Positions 51,211 to 58,395 of a DNA stretch of 64,000 nt are shown here, piece by piece. How positions within the stretch are numbered: position 1 is the first letter of the stretch; the number at the start of each line of letters is the position of its first letter. Position numbers and translations under genes: made by a program. The notes under the pieces are model-generated. The model was not told where the DNA came from and made no database searches. It worked only from the letters and a program-made list of their open reading frames with translations. Source of the stretch: Paenibacillus sp. sptzw28 (GTDB taxonomy: Bacteria > Bacillota > Bacilli > Paenibacillales > Paenibacillaceae); contig NZ_CP080545.1 in the NCBI RefSeq assembly GCF_019550795.1, forward strand, positions 4,622,001-4,686,000, given 5' to 3'.

Positions 51211-52110
51211 TTATTTACAATCCTTGCACCCGAAATATTCAAGCAGAAATTTTTGAAAAGCCTTTGCTACGAGCGGCAGCTTCTCATTCGATCGATAAAT
51301 AAGGCCGATAGTGCGCGTAACCTTCGGTGACCGTACTCTGACCTTTGCCGGCTGCAAAAGGCCTGATGTATAGAGTGCCATCTCCGGAAGCAGACTGACC
51401 CCCATACCGGCGGCTACCAGCCCCCTGATCGTATCGGTCTCCTCGCCCTCAAAGCCTATATTCGGGGTAAATCCCGCTTCAAGGCAAGCGTCCCAAACGA
51501 TCGGCCGTAGGGAGTAGCCGGGACTGAACATCACGAACGTCTCATCCTTCAGCTGAATCAAATCGATCGCCTCTTCCTCAGCCAAAGGATGGCCCGGCGG
51601 CAGAATCGCATAAAGTTCCTCGGTCAGCACTGTTTCTCCCTTTACATGCTCATGCTGCTCCGGACAGGGCGAGACGAACGAAAGATCGACGTCGCCTTTA
51701 ATCACGTCACGAATGAGTGAAGGGTACATCCCCTGCTTGAATCGAAATTTGACGTTCGGATACTTTTTGCGGAATGCCGATACAACCTCCGGAATAAGCG
51801 AAAAGCCGAGGCTGTGCGGAAACCCCAGGCGAATTTCCCCCTTTTCGGGATCGAGAAATTCGTGGACCTCCACAACCGCCCGTTCCAAATCGGCCAAAAT
51901 CACCTCCGCGCGTTTCAGGAAAAGCGATCCGACAGCAGTAAGCTGCAAATTGCGCCCTTTCTGCAGGAAAAGCTTAGCTCCAAGCTCCTCTTCAAGCTGA
52001 TGAATCTGCCGGCTTACCGCCGACTGCGCCACATGCATCTCTTCAGCCGCCTGCGTCACATGCTCTTTTTTGGCTACCTTCACAAAATAGTACAGCTGCC
52101 GAAGCTCCAT
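51211..52110 (-). CDS. LysR-family transcriptional regulator
   Basis: A 299-residue regulator: N-terminal winged helix (MELRQLYYFVKVAKKEHVTQ, AEEMHVAQSAVSRQIHQLEEELGAKLF) and a C-terminal periplasmic-binding-like effector domain (GEIRLGFPHSLGFSLIPEVV onward). Overall close to the GltC/CynR-like type. AGGGGAAG before the ATG. It follows the rhomboid gene by 32 bases on the same strand and ends at a terminator, so both are probably one transcript. Ligand and targets unknown. Confidence 0.92.
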   Translation of the reverse strand: MELRQLYYFVKVAKKEHVTQAAEEMHVAQSAVSRQIHQLEEELGAKLFLQKGRNLQLTAVGSLFLKRAEVILADLERAVVEVHEFLDPEKGEIRLGFPHSLGFSLIPEVVSAFRKKYPNVKFRFKQGMYPSLIRDVIKGDVDLSFVSPCPEQHEHVKGETVLTEELYAILPPGHPLAEEEAIDLIQLKDETFVMFSPGYSLRPIVWDACLEAGFTPNIGFEGEETDTIRGLVAAGMGVSLLPEMALYTSGLLQPAKVRVRSPKVTRTIGLIYRSNEKLPLVAKAFQKFLLEYFGCKDCK

Positions 52111-52142
52111 GACTTCCCCTCTTCTTCTCTAGTGTGAGTAAT

Positions 52143-52739
52143 TTATCGGTAACGGTTTCGCTTCATCGTTAAATACCAATCAAATGCATAAGCGAACACA
52201 AAGCCTGCGAATAATCCTCCAATATGGGCCCAAATGCCGATATTCTGAGCAAAAAACGAATAAATGAAACCGAAAATCAAGATCATATAAACCGTCTTGC
52301 GCGATGATTCGTCAAGGGTCTTTTTCATCAGAGCCAGATACAGATATGCGCCGTACACTCCATATATCGCACCGGAAGCGCCGGCACCCGCTGTTTGACT
52401 CTCAGCAATCGCGCTGAACAAATTTCCGACAATACCGCACCCCAGATAAAACAACGCGTAGCGGAAGTGCCCGAGCATCCTCTCCAAGGGCGGAGCGAAA
52501 ATAAGAATCGCGAACATATTAAATAACAGATGCTGCAACCCCAGATGGAGAAAAACAGCGGTCACATAGCGCCAAGGTTCATGCAGCGAGTAAGAACTAT
52601 AGAAAATACCGAGGTCCAACAAGTAGTGGTTCGTTAGCAGATCGGTCCCAAACACTAGGATATTGAGCGCTATAATCGCCGCCGTCACCGGATAAAGCCG
52701 CAAATAGCTTCGAAAGCTTTCATATCTTAAAAAAATCAT
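52143..52739 (-). CDS. Rhomboid-family intramembrane serine protease
   Basis: A 198-residue membrane protease with six spans. The catalytic Ser is in GAGASGAIYGVYGAY and the His in IGIWAHIGGLFAGF; HLGLQHLLFNM carries the conserved His and Asn of the oxyanion site. The start is set at 52739 (GAGGGGA at 7 bases) and not at the upstream codon. Substrates unknown. Divergent from tpx, sharing its regulatory region. Confidence 0.93.
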   Translation of the reverse strand: MIFLRYESFRSYLRLYPVTAAIIALNILVFGTDLLTNHYLLDLGIFYSSYSLHEPWRYVTAVFLHLGLQHLLFNMFAILIFAPPLERMLGHFRYALFYLGCGIVGNLFSAIAESQTAGAGASGAIYGVYGAYLYLALMKKTLDESSRKTVYMILIFGFIYSFFAQNIGIWAHIGGLFAGFVFAYAFDWYLTMKRNRYR

Positions 52740-52762
52740 AATATTCCCCTCTAACGTGTAAA

Positions 52763-52795
52763 TTGGACAATGGCAATTCATTATGATTATAATAA
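52763..52795 (+). promoter_or_regulatory. tpx promoter with PerR/Fur-like box
   Basis: TTGGACA (52763-52769) and TATAAT (52788-52793) form a promoter with an 18-base spacer (counted from TGGACA). TTATGATTATAATAA (52781-52795), a 7-1-7 inverted repeat, matches the PerR box TTATAATNATTATAA at 12 of 14 positions and covers the -10. A repressor bound here would block tpx and could affect the divergent rhomboid gene. Confidence 0.6.
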
Positions 52796-52837
52796 ATTTG
52801 ATATAGAGTATACAATTTCAAAGGAGGACGTTAACAA

Positions 52838-53356
52838 ATGGCTCAAGAACGTACAGGCGTTGCAACGCTTAAAGGCAATCCAATCTCGCTGATCGGACCC
52901 GAATTGAAGAAAGGTGATAAAGCACCTGATTTCCAACTGAACAAATCGCTGGTGGATGTCGTTTCTTTGAAAGACTTCGCAGGTAAAGTGAAATTAATCA
53001 GCGTCGTACCTTCGATCGATACCGGCGTTTGCGATGCACAAACCCGCCGTTTCAACGAAGAAGCCGGCAAACTTGGCGAGAACGTGGTTATACTGACCGT
53101 GAGCGTAGACCTTCCTTTTGCTCAGGCACGCTGGTGCGGTGCCGCCGGTGTCGATAAAGTCGTCATGCTGTCGGATTACAAGAACAATAACTTTGGCCAA
53201 GCTTACGGCGTCCTCATAAAGGATCTTCATCTTGATATGCGCAGCATCTTTGTCATCGATGCCAATGATACCATCCAATACGTGGAGGTTCTGGGCGAAA
53301 TGACGGAACACCCGAACTATGAGAACGCTCTTAATGCGGTAAAAGAGCTCGTATAG
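52838..53356 (+). CDS. tpx: Thiol peroxidase (atypical 2-Cys peroxiredoxin)
   Basis: Reduces hydrogen peroxide and lipid peroxides with thioredoxin. Peroxidatic Cys in VPSIDTGVCDAQTRRF, resolving Cys in QARWCGAAG, matching the Tpx subfamily; GEMTEHPNYENAL near the end is also typical. 172 residues, full length. AGGAGG before the ATG. A PerR-like box lies over the promoter, consistent with peroxide induction. Confidence 0.97.
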   Translation: MAQERTGVATLKGNPISLIGPELKKGDKAPDFQLNKSLVDVVSLKDFAGKVKLISVVPSIDTGVCDAQTRRFNEEAGKLGENVVILTVSVDLPFAQARWCGAAGVDKVVMLSDYKNNNFGQAYGVLIKDLHLDMRSIFVIDANDTIQYVEVLGEMTEHPNYENALNAVKELV

Positions 53357-53398
53357 CTTACATATGCGCAGGCGCGAACGATGCGTCCGTTAATAACA

Positions 53399-53433
53399 AA
53401 AGCGAGAGAAGGGCTCCCCTTCCTCGCTTTTTT
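53399..53433 (+). terminator. Terminator of tpx
   Basis: AAAGCGAG/CTCGCTTT outer stem with an inner AAGGG/CCCTT part, followed by T's. It also stands at the end of the convergent gene at 53438. Confidence 0.85.
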
Positions 53434-53437
53434 GTCA

Positions 53438-53830
53438 TTATGCTCCGGATGTTTTGTAAGCCGAAAGCTTCTTGTCGAGGGTCCGGTAAATATCAAGAAT
53501 AACCCGGTAATTCGATCCGAGGTCGCCGAATGAGCCGCGCGATGCGGAGTAGATATCGACGGCCGACGTTACCGGATTAACGTTAATAACTGAAACAGTA
53601 ATATCCATCGTACGACCGGTCACCGTTCGTCTCTCCAGAACGATTTCCCCGACGGAGTGCACTTCATGCAGCACCTTGTAGCCTTGCATTTTTTTTAGTG
53701 TGGAGACGACTTCTTCCCACGCCTTTTCCTTGGACAGCTTGTAATAATGGGATTTAAGCAATGGATCTTTCGCTTTATCGCCAGTCAATTCATGACTGCG
53801 CAGCAACCCTATTAGGGTTCGCTTCAACAA
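53438..53830 (-). CDS. DUF1499-like conserved protein
   Basis: A 130-residue cytoplasmic protein: an N-terminal helix (MLKRTLIGLLRSHELTGD), then YYKLSKEKAWEEVVSTLKKMQGYKVLHEV and a beta-rich half (EIVLERRTVTGRTMDITVSV, VDIYSASRGSFGDLG, YRVILDIYRTLDKKL). The SAS-R-x-S-DLGxN segment resembles DUF1499 proteins. Start is TTG at 53830, chosen because GGAGGGGGAG lies 7 bases upstream; the open frame to 53908 has no ribosome site. Function unknown. Confidence 0.8.
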   Translation of the reverse strand: MLKRTLIGLLRSHELTGDKAKDPLLKSHYYKLSKEKAWEEVVSTLKKMQGYKVLHEVHSVGEIVLERRTVTGRTMDITVSVINVNPVTSAVDIYSASRGSFGDLGSNYRVILDIYRTLDKKLSAYKTSGA

Positions 53831-53913
53831 AGGTGATCTCCCCCTCCGACTTCTATATACGCCAATTGTGCTTTCTGACCATTTAAGAAATATCATAGCA
53901 TAGTTCACACAAT

Positions 53914-54130
53914 AAAAAAAAGGGGTTGCCCCCTTTTCGTGTTTTGAAGAAAACCCGCCTATGCCGTCCGGCCCGCTTGTTTCTGAACCCGCTCTCGCAG
54001 GTGGGTGTCCGCAGAAACGCTTTTGAGATCCCCTTTCGAGGGCGTGTCAGCTGCGTTCCAATATAGGTCTCCCGTGAAACAGCCATTGGTTCAAAACAAC
54101 GTGAAGCCGTAACGAGCAAAAGCAGGATGT
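53914..54130 (-). ncRNA. ssrS: Probable 6S RNA
   Basis: An RNA-type gene on the minus strand: promoter TTTACT (54165-54160), 17 bases, TATAAT (54142-54137), start near 54130, and a terminator AAAAGGGG/CCCCTTTT with eight T ending near 53914, about 217 nt in all. No ORF inside is convincing. The two ends pair (TGTTTTGAA with TTCAAAACA), and the inside has stems CGCAG/CTGCG, CCCT/AGGG and ACCTGC/GCGGGT. Segments GCTGACAC, GATCTCA, GACACCCACCTG and AGAAACAAGCGGGCC agree with what is known of Bacillales 6S RNA, the RNA that mimics an open promoter and binds sigma-A RNA polymerase. Recognition is from memory; a covariance search would settle it. Confidence 0.65.
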
Positions 54131-54179
54131 ACAATTATTATAGACGTATTTGTTGTAAAAGTAAACGCGTCGTCCAAAC

Positions 54180-54971
54180 CTATTTATGTGCTGCTTGCCC
54201 TTCATCGTTATCCTTTTTCACTTCTTCGTTCAAATTCATCAGTTCCGCTTCAGCTTGCGTAGCTGCAGCTTTTTCCGCCTGAAGCTGGAGCTTCATATAG
54301 ATCTGATAGAAGCCCCAGAACGAAATCACGGCTACGACACTGCCAGTAAAGAACGGAACGAGAAACATCAATTTGGCGGAACTGAAGCTGATGTATACGA
54401 CGAGACCGCACATAACAGCAGTGGATAAAGAACGGAACGGCCGGCCGATTGTGAGCAGAACCGCATTTTTAAGCAGCTGGAACGTCTTCATATGGTAATG
54501 AACGACCATTGAGAAGAAATTAAACAGCGACACTGCAAGAAGCGCCATGATTGCAATAAATAAGTAGGAGATAAGCTGAAACGACTTGAGCTCCCGCAAA
54601 TAAACCTGAAAATCGACGATAAGAATAGTGAACAGAATAACATACAATATTCCGCCGACCATGCTCTGTACATAGCTTTCCTTATAATTCCGGAAAAATG
54701 TTCGCAGCAGGGGTGCATCCACTTCCCCCATCACCCATTTGCGCGCGACGCCGAACATAGCCGCCGTAGCCGGAAAAAGCGTGAACGGAGCAATGATGCT
54801 TGACAAGATAAGGCTGCTCAATAACTGGTCGGTCGATTGAGCGACGATGACCGGAAATATTAAAAAGATAAACGGTATCGAACAAATGATCCAAAGCACA
54901 TTCGTTACCGATAGCCGCATAATCCATTCGGAGATTTTATAAAGCCCGCCCATTAAACCTCTCATTTCCAT
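54180..54971 (-). CDS. YesL/DUF624 family membrane protein
   Basis: A 263-residue protein with about six hydrophobic spans (VLWIICSIPFIFLIFPVIV, IIAPFTLFPATAAMFGVA, GGILYVILFTILIV, LFIAIMALLAVSLF, VMCGLVVYISF, FFTGSVVAVISFWGFY) and a charged, Ala/Glu/Gln-rich cytoplasmic tail. GLYKISEWIMRLSVTNVLW is the family opening. The start at 54971 has AGGAGG 12 bases upstream; longer frames merely translate the 38-bp repeats. Such proteins often sit with sugar importers; here it stands alone. Function unknown. Confidence 0.88.
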   Translation of the reverse strand: MEMRGLMGGLYKISEWIMRLSVTNVLWIICSIPFIFLIFPVIVAQSTDQLLSSLILSSIIAPFTLFPATAAMFGVARKWVMGEVDAPLLRTFFRNYKESYVQSMVGGILYVILFTILIVDFQVYLRELKSFQLISYLFIAIMALLAVSLFNFFSMVVHYHMKTFQLLKNAVLLTIGRPFRSLSTAVMCGLVVYISFSSAKLMFLVPFFTGSVVAVISFWGFYQIYMKLQLQAEKAAATQAEAELMNLNEEVKKDNDEGQAAHK

Positions 54972-54991
54972 GACTTCCCGAATCCTCCTAA

Positions 54992-55163
54992 GGCGTTTCG
55001 AAGAAACGCTGCATCGTAAGCATAACCTTGGCGTTTCGAAGAAACGCTGCATCGTAAGCATAACCTTGGCGTTTCGAAGAAACGCTGCATCGTAAGCATA
55101 ACCTTGGCGTTTCGAAGAAACGCTGCATCGTAAGCATAACCTTGGCGTTTCCAAAGAAAACGC
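54992..55163 (-). repeat. Tandem 38-bp hairpin repeats before the YesL-like gene
   Basis: Four identical 38-bp units start at 54992, 55030, 55068 and 55106; a degenerate fifth begins at 55144. In mRNA sense each has an 8-bp stem GGCGTTTC/GAAACGCC with loop TTC, preceded by ATGCTTACGATGCA. The last stem abuts the ribosome site (TTAGGAGG). The design matches the 42-bp array at 50981: GCTTACGA-[A/T]G, then a hairpin, then TTAGGAG. Confidence 0.88.
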
Positions 55164-55238
55164 AAGCGATTTCATTATGTTCTACTATAATACAGGTTGG
55201 CCCGATTAGCCAACGTTCATTATCAAAATTTCGCAAAT

Positions 55239-55290
55239 TAAAAAACCGGGGCAATCCGTCCGATTGCTCGGCTATACGGATAGCCCCGGT
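55239..55290 (-). terminator. Terminator of the DEAD-box helicase gene
   Basis: Minus strand: ACCGGGGC pairs with GCCCCGGT, with more pairing inside (ATCCG/CGGAT), followed by TTTTTT. It begins eight bases past the stop. Confidence 0.88.
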
Positions 55291-55297
55291 CATTCAC

Positions 55298-56902
55298 TTA
55301 ACTGTTGCGGAAATCATCCTGGCGCGAACGGCGTGCTTCGCCGCGGCCCTCTCCACGTCCCTTGCCTTGACCGTCGCGGTCACGATCGCGGTTATAACCG
55401 CCGCCGCCTGTGCCTGTGCCGCTACCGCCACTGCTGCTTCTTCCGTAACCGCCGCCGCGGCTGTCTCCGCTCCGGCCGTCACCGCGTCCGCGCGGGCCGC
55501 TGCCCGAGCGGTTGCCGCCGCCAAAAGGTCCGCCGGAAAAACGACGACCGCTTGTACGAATATCCGGTTTCCGCTTTTTCGCCCGGATCGGATCTTCAGG
55601 AGTCAGTTCAATACTGATATCCTTCTTCTCACCGGTAATAAGCTTAATCGCTGCAGCAAGCAGATTCACCGAATCGTACTGCTCCAGCAATTGAATGGCG
55701 ATACCTTTAAATTCATTAATGGCATCGTTCTGAACAAACTCGAGAAGACGTTCAGCCGTTACGCGCTGCTTGCCTTCAATTGCTTCCGCAATGCTTGGCA
55801 GAGGCTTCTTCGCGATTTTGTGGCGCGTTACCTTCTCGATAAAATGCATATGGTCGATTTCTCGCGGGGTTACGAACGACCATGCCGTTCCTTCTTTACC
55901 TGCACGGCCTGTCCGGCCGATCCGGTGAACATAGCTTTCGGGATCCTGCGGCAGGTCGAAATTGATTACGTGCGTTACGCCGGATACGTCAAGACCGCGG
56001 GCCGCGACGTCTGTAGCAACAAGCACATCGATGCTGCCATCGCGGAATTTCCGCATGACGTTATCACGTTGATTCTGCGACAGGTCGCCGTGCAAGCCGT
56101 CCGCCGAGTAACCGCGCTTCTGCAGAGCTTCGCTCAGCTCGTCGACACGGCGTTTCGTACGTCCGAAAATAATCGCAAGGTCCGGTGATTCCATATCAAG
56201 CAGACGGCTCAGCGCGTCAAACTTCTGACGCTCATGAACTTCGATGTATGCCTGGTCGATCAGCGGCGCACTTACTTGCTTCGGAATGACGGAAACATGC
56301 TCAGGGTTTTTCAAAAACTGCTGTGCGAGTCTCTGAATGTTAGGCGGCATCGTAGCCGAGAACAGCATTGTATGCCTGTCATCAGGCACGAGCGACAGTA
56401 TCGAAGTAATGTCTTCCATGAAGCCCATGTCGAGCATTTCGTCCGCTTCGTCTAGTACCACCGTTTTAACATCGTCAAGTCGGATCGTCTTACGGTTTAT
56501 ATGGTCGAGCAACCGTCCCGGCGTTCCGATAATGATTTGCGGCTTCTTTTTCAAAGCGCGAATTTGTCTTCCGATCTCCTGTCCGCCGTAAATCGGCAAT
56601 GAACGAAGACCTTTGTAACGGGTAAGCTTTCCGATCTCTTCCGAAACTTGAATGGCAAGCTCGCGGGTCGGGGTCATAATTAGTGCGACGATACGCTCTT
56701 CGGTGACCGGAATCTTATTGACAAGCGGGATTCCGAAGGCGGCCGTTTTGCCCGTTCCCGTCTGAGCTTGACCGATCAAATCGGTACCGGTCAGCGCAAT
56801 TGGAATGGACTTTGATTGGATTGGGGTTGATTCCTCGAATCCAAGTTCAGTGATGGCTTGCAACACTTTGGGTTCCAAGCCGAATTCAGCAAATGTTTTC
56901 AA
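55298..56902 (-). CDS. cshA: DEAD-box RNA helicase, CshA-like
   Basis: ATP-dependent RNA helicase for ribosome assembly and mRNA decay. All motifs are present: Q motif with FEESTPIQ, motif I AQTGTGKT, Ia [68 protein letters not shown] CshA-type C-terminal dimer/extension region follows (about 380-460), and the tail (about 455-534) is Gly/Arg/Ser-rich (RGG-like). Start is TTG at 56902 with AAGGAG 11 bases upstream; no ATG is available. An extended -10 (TGCTATAAT, 56959-56951) lies upstream. Confidence 0.96.
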   Translation of the reverse strand: MKTFAEFGLEPKVLQAITELGFEESTPIQSKSIPIALTGTDLIGQAQTGTGKTAAFGIPLVNKIPVTEERIVALIMTPTRELAIQVSEEIGKLTRYKGLRSLPIYGGQEIGRQIRALKKKPQIIIGTPGRLLDHINRKTIRLDDVKTVVLDEADEMLDMGFMEDITSILSLVPDDRHTMLFSATMPPNIQRLAQQFLKNPEHVSVIPKQVSAPLIDQAYIEVHERQKFDALSRLLDMESPDLAIIFGRTKRRVDELSEALQKRGYSADGLHGDLSQNQRDNVMRKFRDGSIDVLVATDVAARGLDVSGVTHVINFDLPQDPESYVHRIGRTGRAGKEGTAWSFVTPREIDHMHFIEKVTRHKIAKKPLPSIAEAIEGKQRVTAERLLEFVQNDAINEFKGIAIQLLEQYDSVNLLAAAIKLITGEKKDISIELTPEDPIRAKKRKPDIRTSGRRFSGGPFGGGNRSGSGPRGRGDGRSGDSRGGGYGRSSSGGSGTGTGGGGYNRDRDRDGQGKGRGEGRGEARRSRQDDFRNS

Positions 56903-56950
56903 ACTTTTTCAATCTCCTTCTATCTGCATCCTACAGAAAATATACAGTTC

Positions 56951-56959
56951 ATTATAGCA
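56951..56959 (-). promoter_or_regulatory. Extended -10 promoter of cshA
   Basis: Minus strand TGCTATAAT is a perfect extended -10; no good -35 is present. It gives a leader of about 45 bases before the TTG start. Confidence 0.55.
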
Positions 56960-57081
56960 CAACAACCTTGACGAATACCAGTAAACGTAAACTACGCATA
57001 CTATTACCCTATCCATGGAGCGGGCAAACGCTCGTCCTGTCCGGATATAACCGCTTAATACAAGCCGAGGTGAACATTGTC

Positions 57082-57906
57082 ATGAGAAGGACCCGAACGG
57101 TAATAATAATGCTGATCAGCTCGCTCCTGATTGCTTTCGGCTTCAATCAACTGCTTATTCCCCACAGAATGATCAGCGGCGGGCTGGCCGGCATCACCAT
57201 GATCGCCGGCTATGCAACCGGTCTGAATATAGGCTGGCTTTATTTCCTGTTGAATATTCCTATCCTTTTGTGGGGCTTGCGCGAGCTTGGCGTGCGTTTT
57301 GTCGGCTGGAGCATATTCTCTGTTTTGACCACAACCGTCGCCATGCAGGTCATTCCCGTGCATCCGTTCGTAAACGATCTGATGCTTGGCGCGGTGTTCG
57401 GCGGAGTCATTGTAGGATTCGGCAGCGGAATTTCTCTTCGGGAAGGCGCTTCATCCGGGGGAGTAGATATTGTCGCAAGCATTGTCACCAGAAAAAGGGA
57501 GATTTCCATCGGCATGCTGATCTTCGTGATCAATGGCAGCATAATAGCCGCGCTCGGATTTATGACGGCGAACTGGGATATCGCGCTTTTCTCGCTGCTT
57601 TCGATCTTCACCACCGGCAAAATGATCGATCTGATTCACATCCGTTATGTCAAAGTAACGGCTTTCATTGTCACAAACCGGACTGACGCACTCCGCCAGG
57701 CCCTGCTCCCGCTTAAGCGCGGAATTACCGTCATCCGGACCCGCGGGGGTTACACCGACGCGGAAAGGGACATGCTCATGACGGTCACTACCCGTTTCGA
57801 GCTTGCCGAGCTGCGCAATATTATTTTAAAAACGGATCCGAACGCCTTTGTGAACATTGTCGAAACAGTTGGGATCATGGGAGATTTTCGCCGTCCTACA
57901 GTATAA
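57082..57906 (+). CDS. YitT family membrane protein (DUF161/DUF2179)
   Basis: A 274-residue protein with five or six N-terminal spans (VIIMLISSLLIAFGFNQLLIP, ISGGLAGITMIAGYATG, WLYFLLNIPILLWGL, and others) and a cytoplasmic DUF2179 domain from about residue 190 (KVTAFIVTNRTDALRQALL, KRGITVIRTRGGYTD, ILKTDPNAFVNIVET). Family opening FNQLLIPHRMISGGLAGI is clear. Start 57082 set by GAGGTG at 9 bases; the upstream open frame is not used. Function unknown; many Bacillales carry several copies. Confidence 0.92.
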   Translation: MRRTRTVIIMLISSLLIAFGFNQLLIPHRMISGGLAGITMIAGYATGLNIGWLYFLLNIPILLWGLRELGVRFVGWSIFSVLTTTVAMQVIPVHPFVNDLMLGAVFGGVIVGFGSGISLREGASSGGVDIVASIVTRKREISIGMLIFVINGSIIAALGFMTANWDIALFSLLSIFTTGKMIDLIHIRYVKVTAFIVTNRTDALRQALLPLKRGITVIRTRGGYTDAERDMLMTVTTRFELAELRNIILKTDPNAFVNIVETVGIMGDFRRPTV

Positions 57907-57987
57907 ACCTTTACCCTCGCCGCGGGCCTTCGCATGCCCGGCAAATATGGAATTTTCAGCATGTCACTAGGTTTTTTCAGTTTCTGC

Positions 57988-57996
57988 TGTTATAAT
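57988..57996 (+). promoter_or_regulatory. Extended -10 promoter of the 64-residue protein gene
   Basis: TGTTATAAT: TG at 57988 directly before TATAAT (57991-57996), about 70 bases before the ATG at 58070. Confidence 0.55.
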
Positions 57997-58069
57997 AAAA
58001 CTATCCCGCAGATTTAGGTTTCATGCCATACGCTTTTTGCCCTCCATTACGATGAAAGGGTGATGCTTC

Positions 58070-58264
58070 ATGGATATGGAAACAGTCAAACTGTTGATGA
58101 TTGTGGAAAAGCTGGTCCCAGAGCTAGTGCCTTTTCTCACGGAGCGGGAATTGAACTTGAATATCGTGCTTCGGGATGGACTGGCATTGCTGGAACCGGG
58201 AGATGCGATGGAGATTGTGCAGCACAGCATTTGTGAATATCAAAGAGAAGTGCTCTTGCACTAA
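58070..58264 (+). CDS. Small hypothetical protein, 64 residues
   Basis: MDMETVKLLMIVEKLVPELVPF... is an acidic, amphipathic, mostly helical protein ending VQHSICEYQREVLLH. AAAGGG lies 9 bases before the ATG, an extended -10 promoter 75 bases upstream and a strong terminator right after, so it is very likely an expressed single gene. No family recognised. Confidence 0.7.
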   Translation: MDMETVKLLMIVEKLVPELVPFLTERELNLNIVLRDGLALLEPGDAMEIVQHSICEYQREVLLH

Positions 58265-58271
58265 GAAAGGC

Positions 58272-58306
58272 GAGCGGGAACGTACAAGCGTTCCCGCTCT
58301 TTTTTT
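58272..58306 (+). terminator. Terminator of the 64-residue protein gene
   Basis: GAGCGGGAACG pairs with CGTTCCCGCTC (six-base loop), followed by seven T. Confidence 0.92.
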
Positions 58307-58395
58307 GTTTATTTATTAAAAAGGGGAAAAATACTCTGTGCGTTGCATAAAATCTGCATTATAATTTGAATACAGAAGCAGCGGGGGAGTAAAAA

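Noticed and set aside
53883..54134. An 83-codon frame over the probable 6S RNA
   Set aside because: It has no ribosome site, reads through the RNA terminator and has unnatural composition (Arg/Cys/Phe clusters); the RNA interpretation explains the promoter and terminator.
54972..55293. Open frames that extend the YesL-like protein N-terminally or stand alone (repeated QGYAYDAAFLRNAK and LRCSVSSKR)
   Set aside because: They only translate the 38-bp DNA repeats in several frames; the true start with AGGAGG lies after the array.
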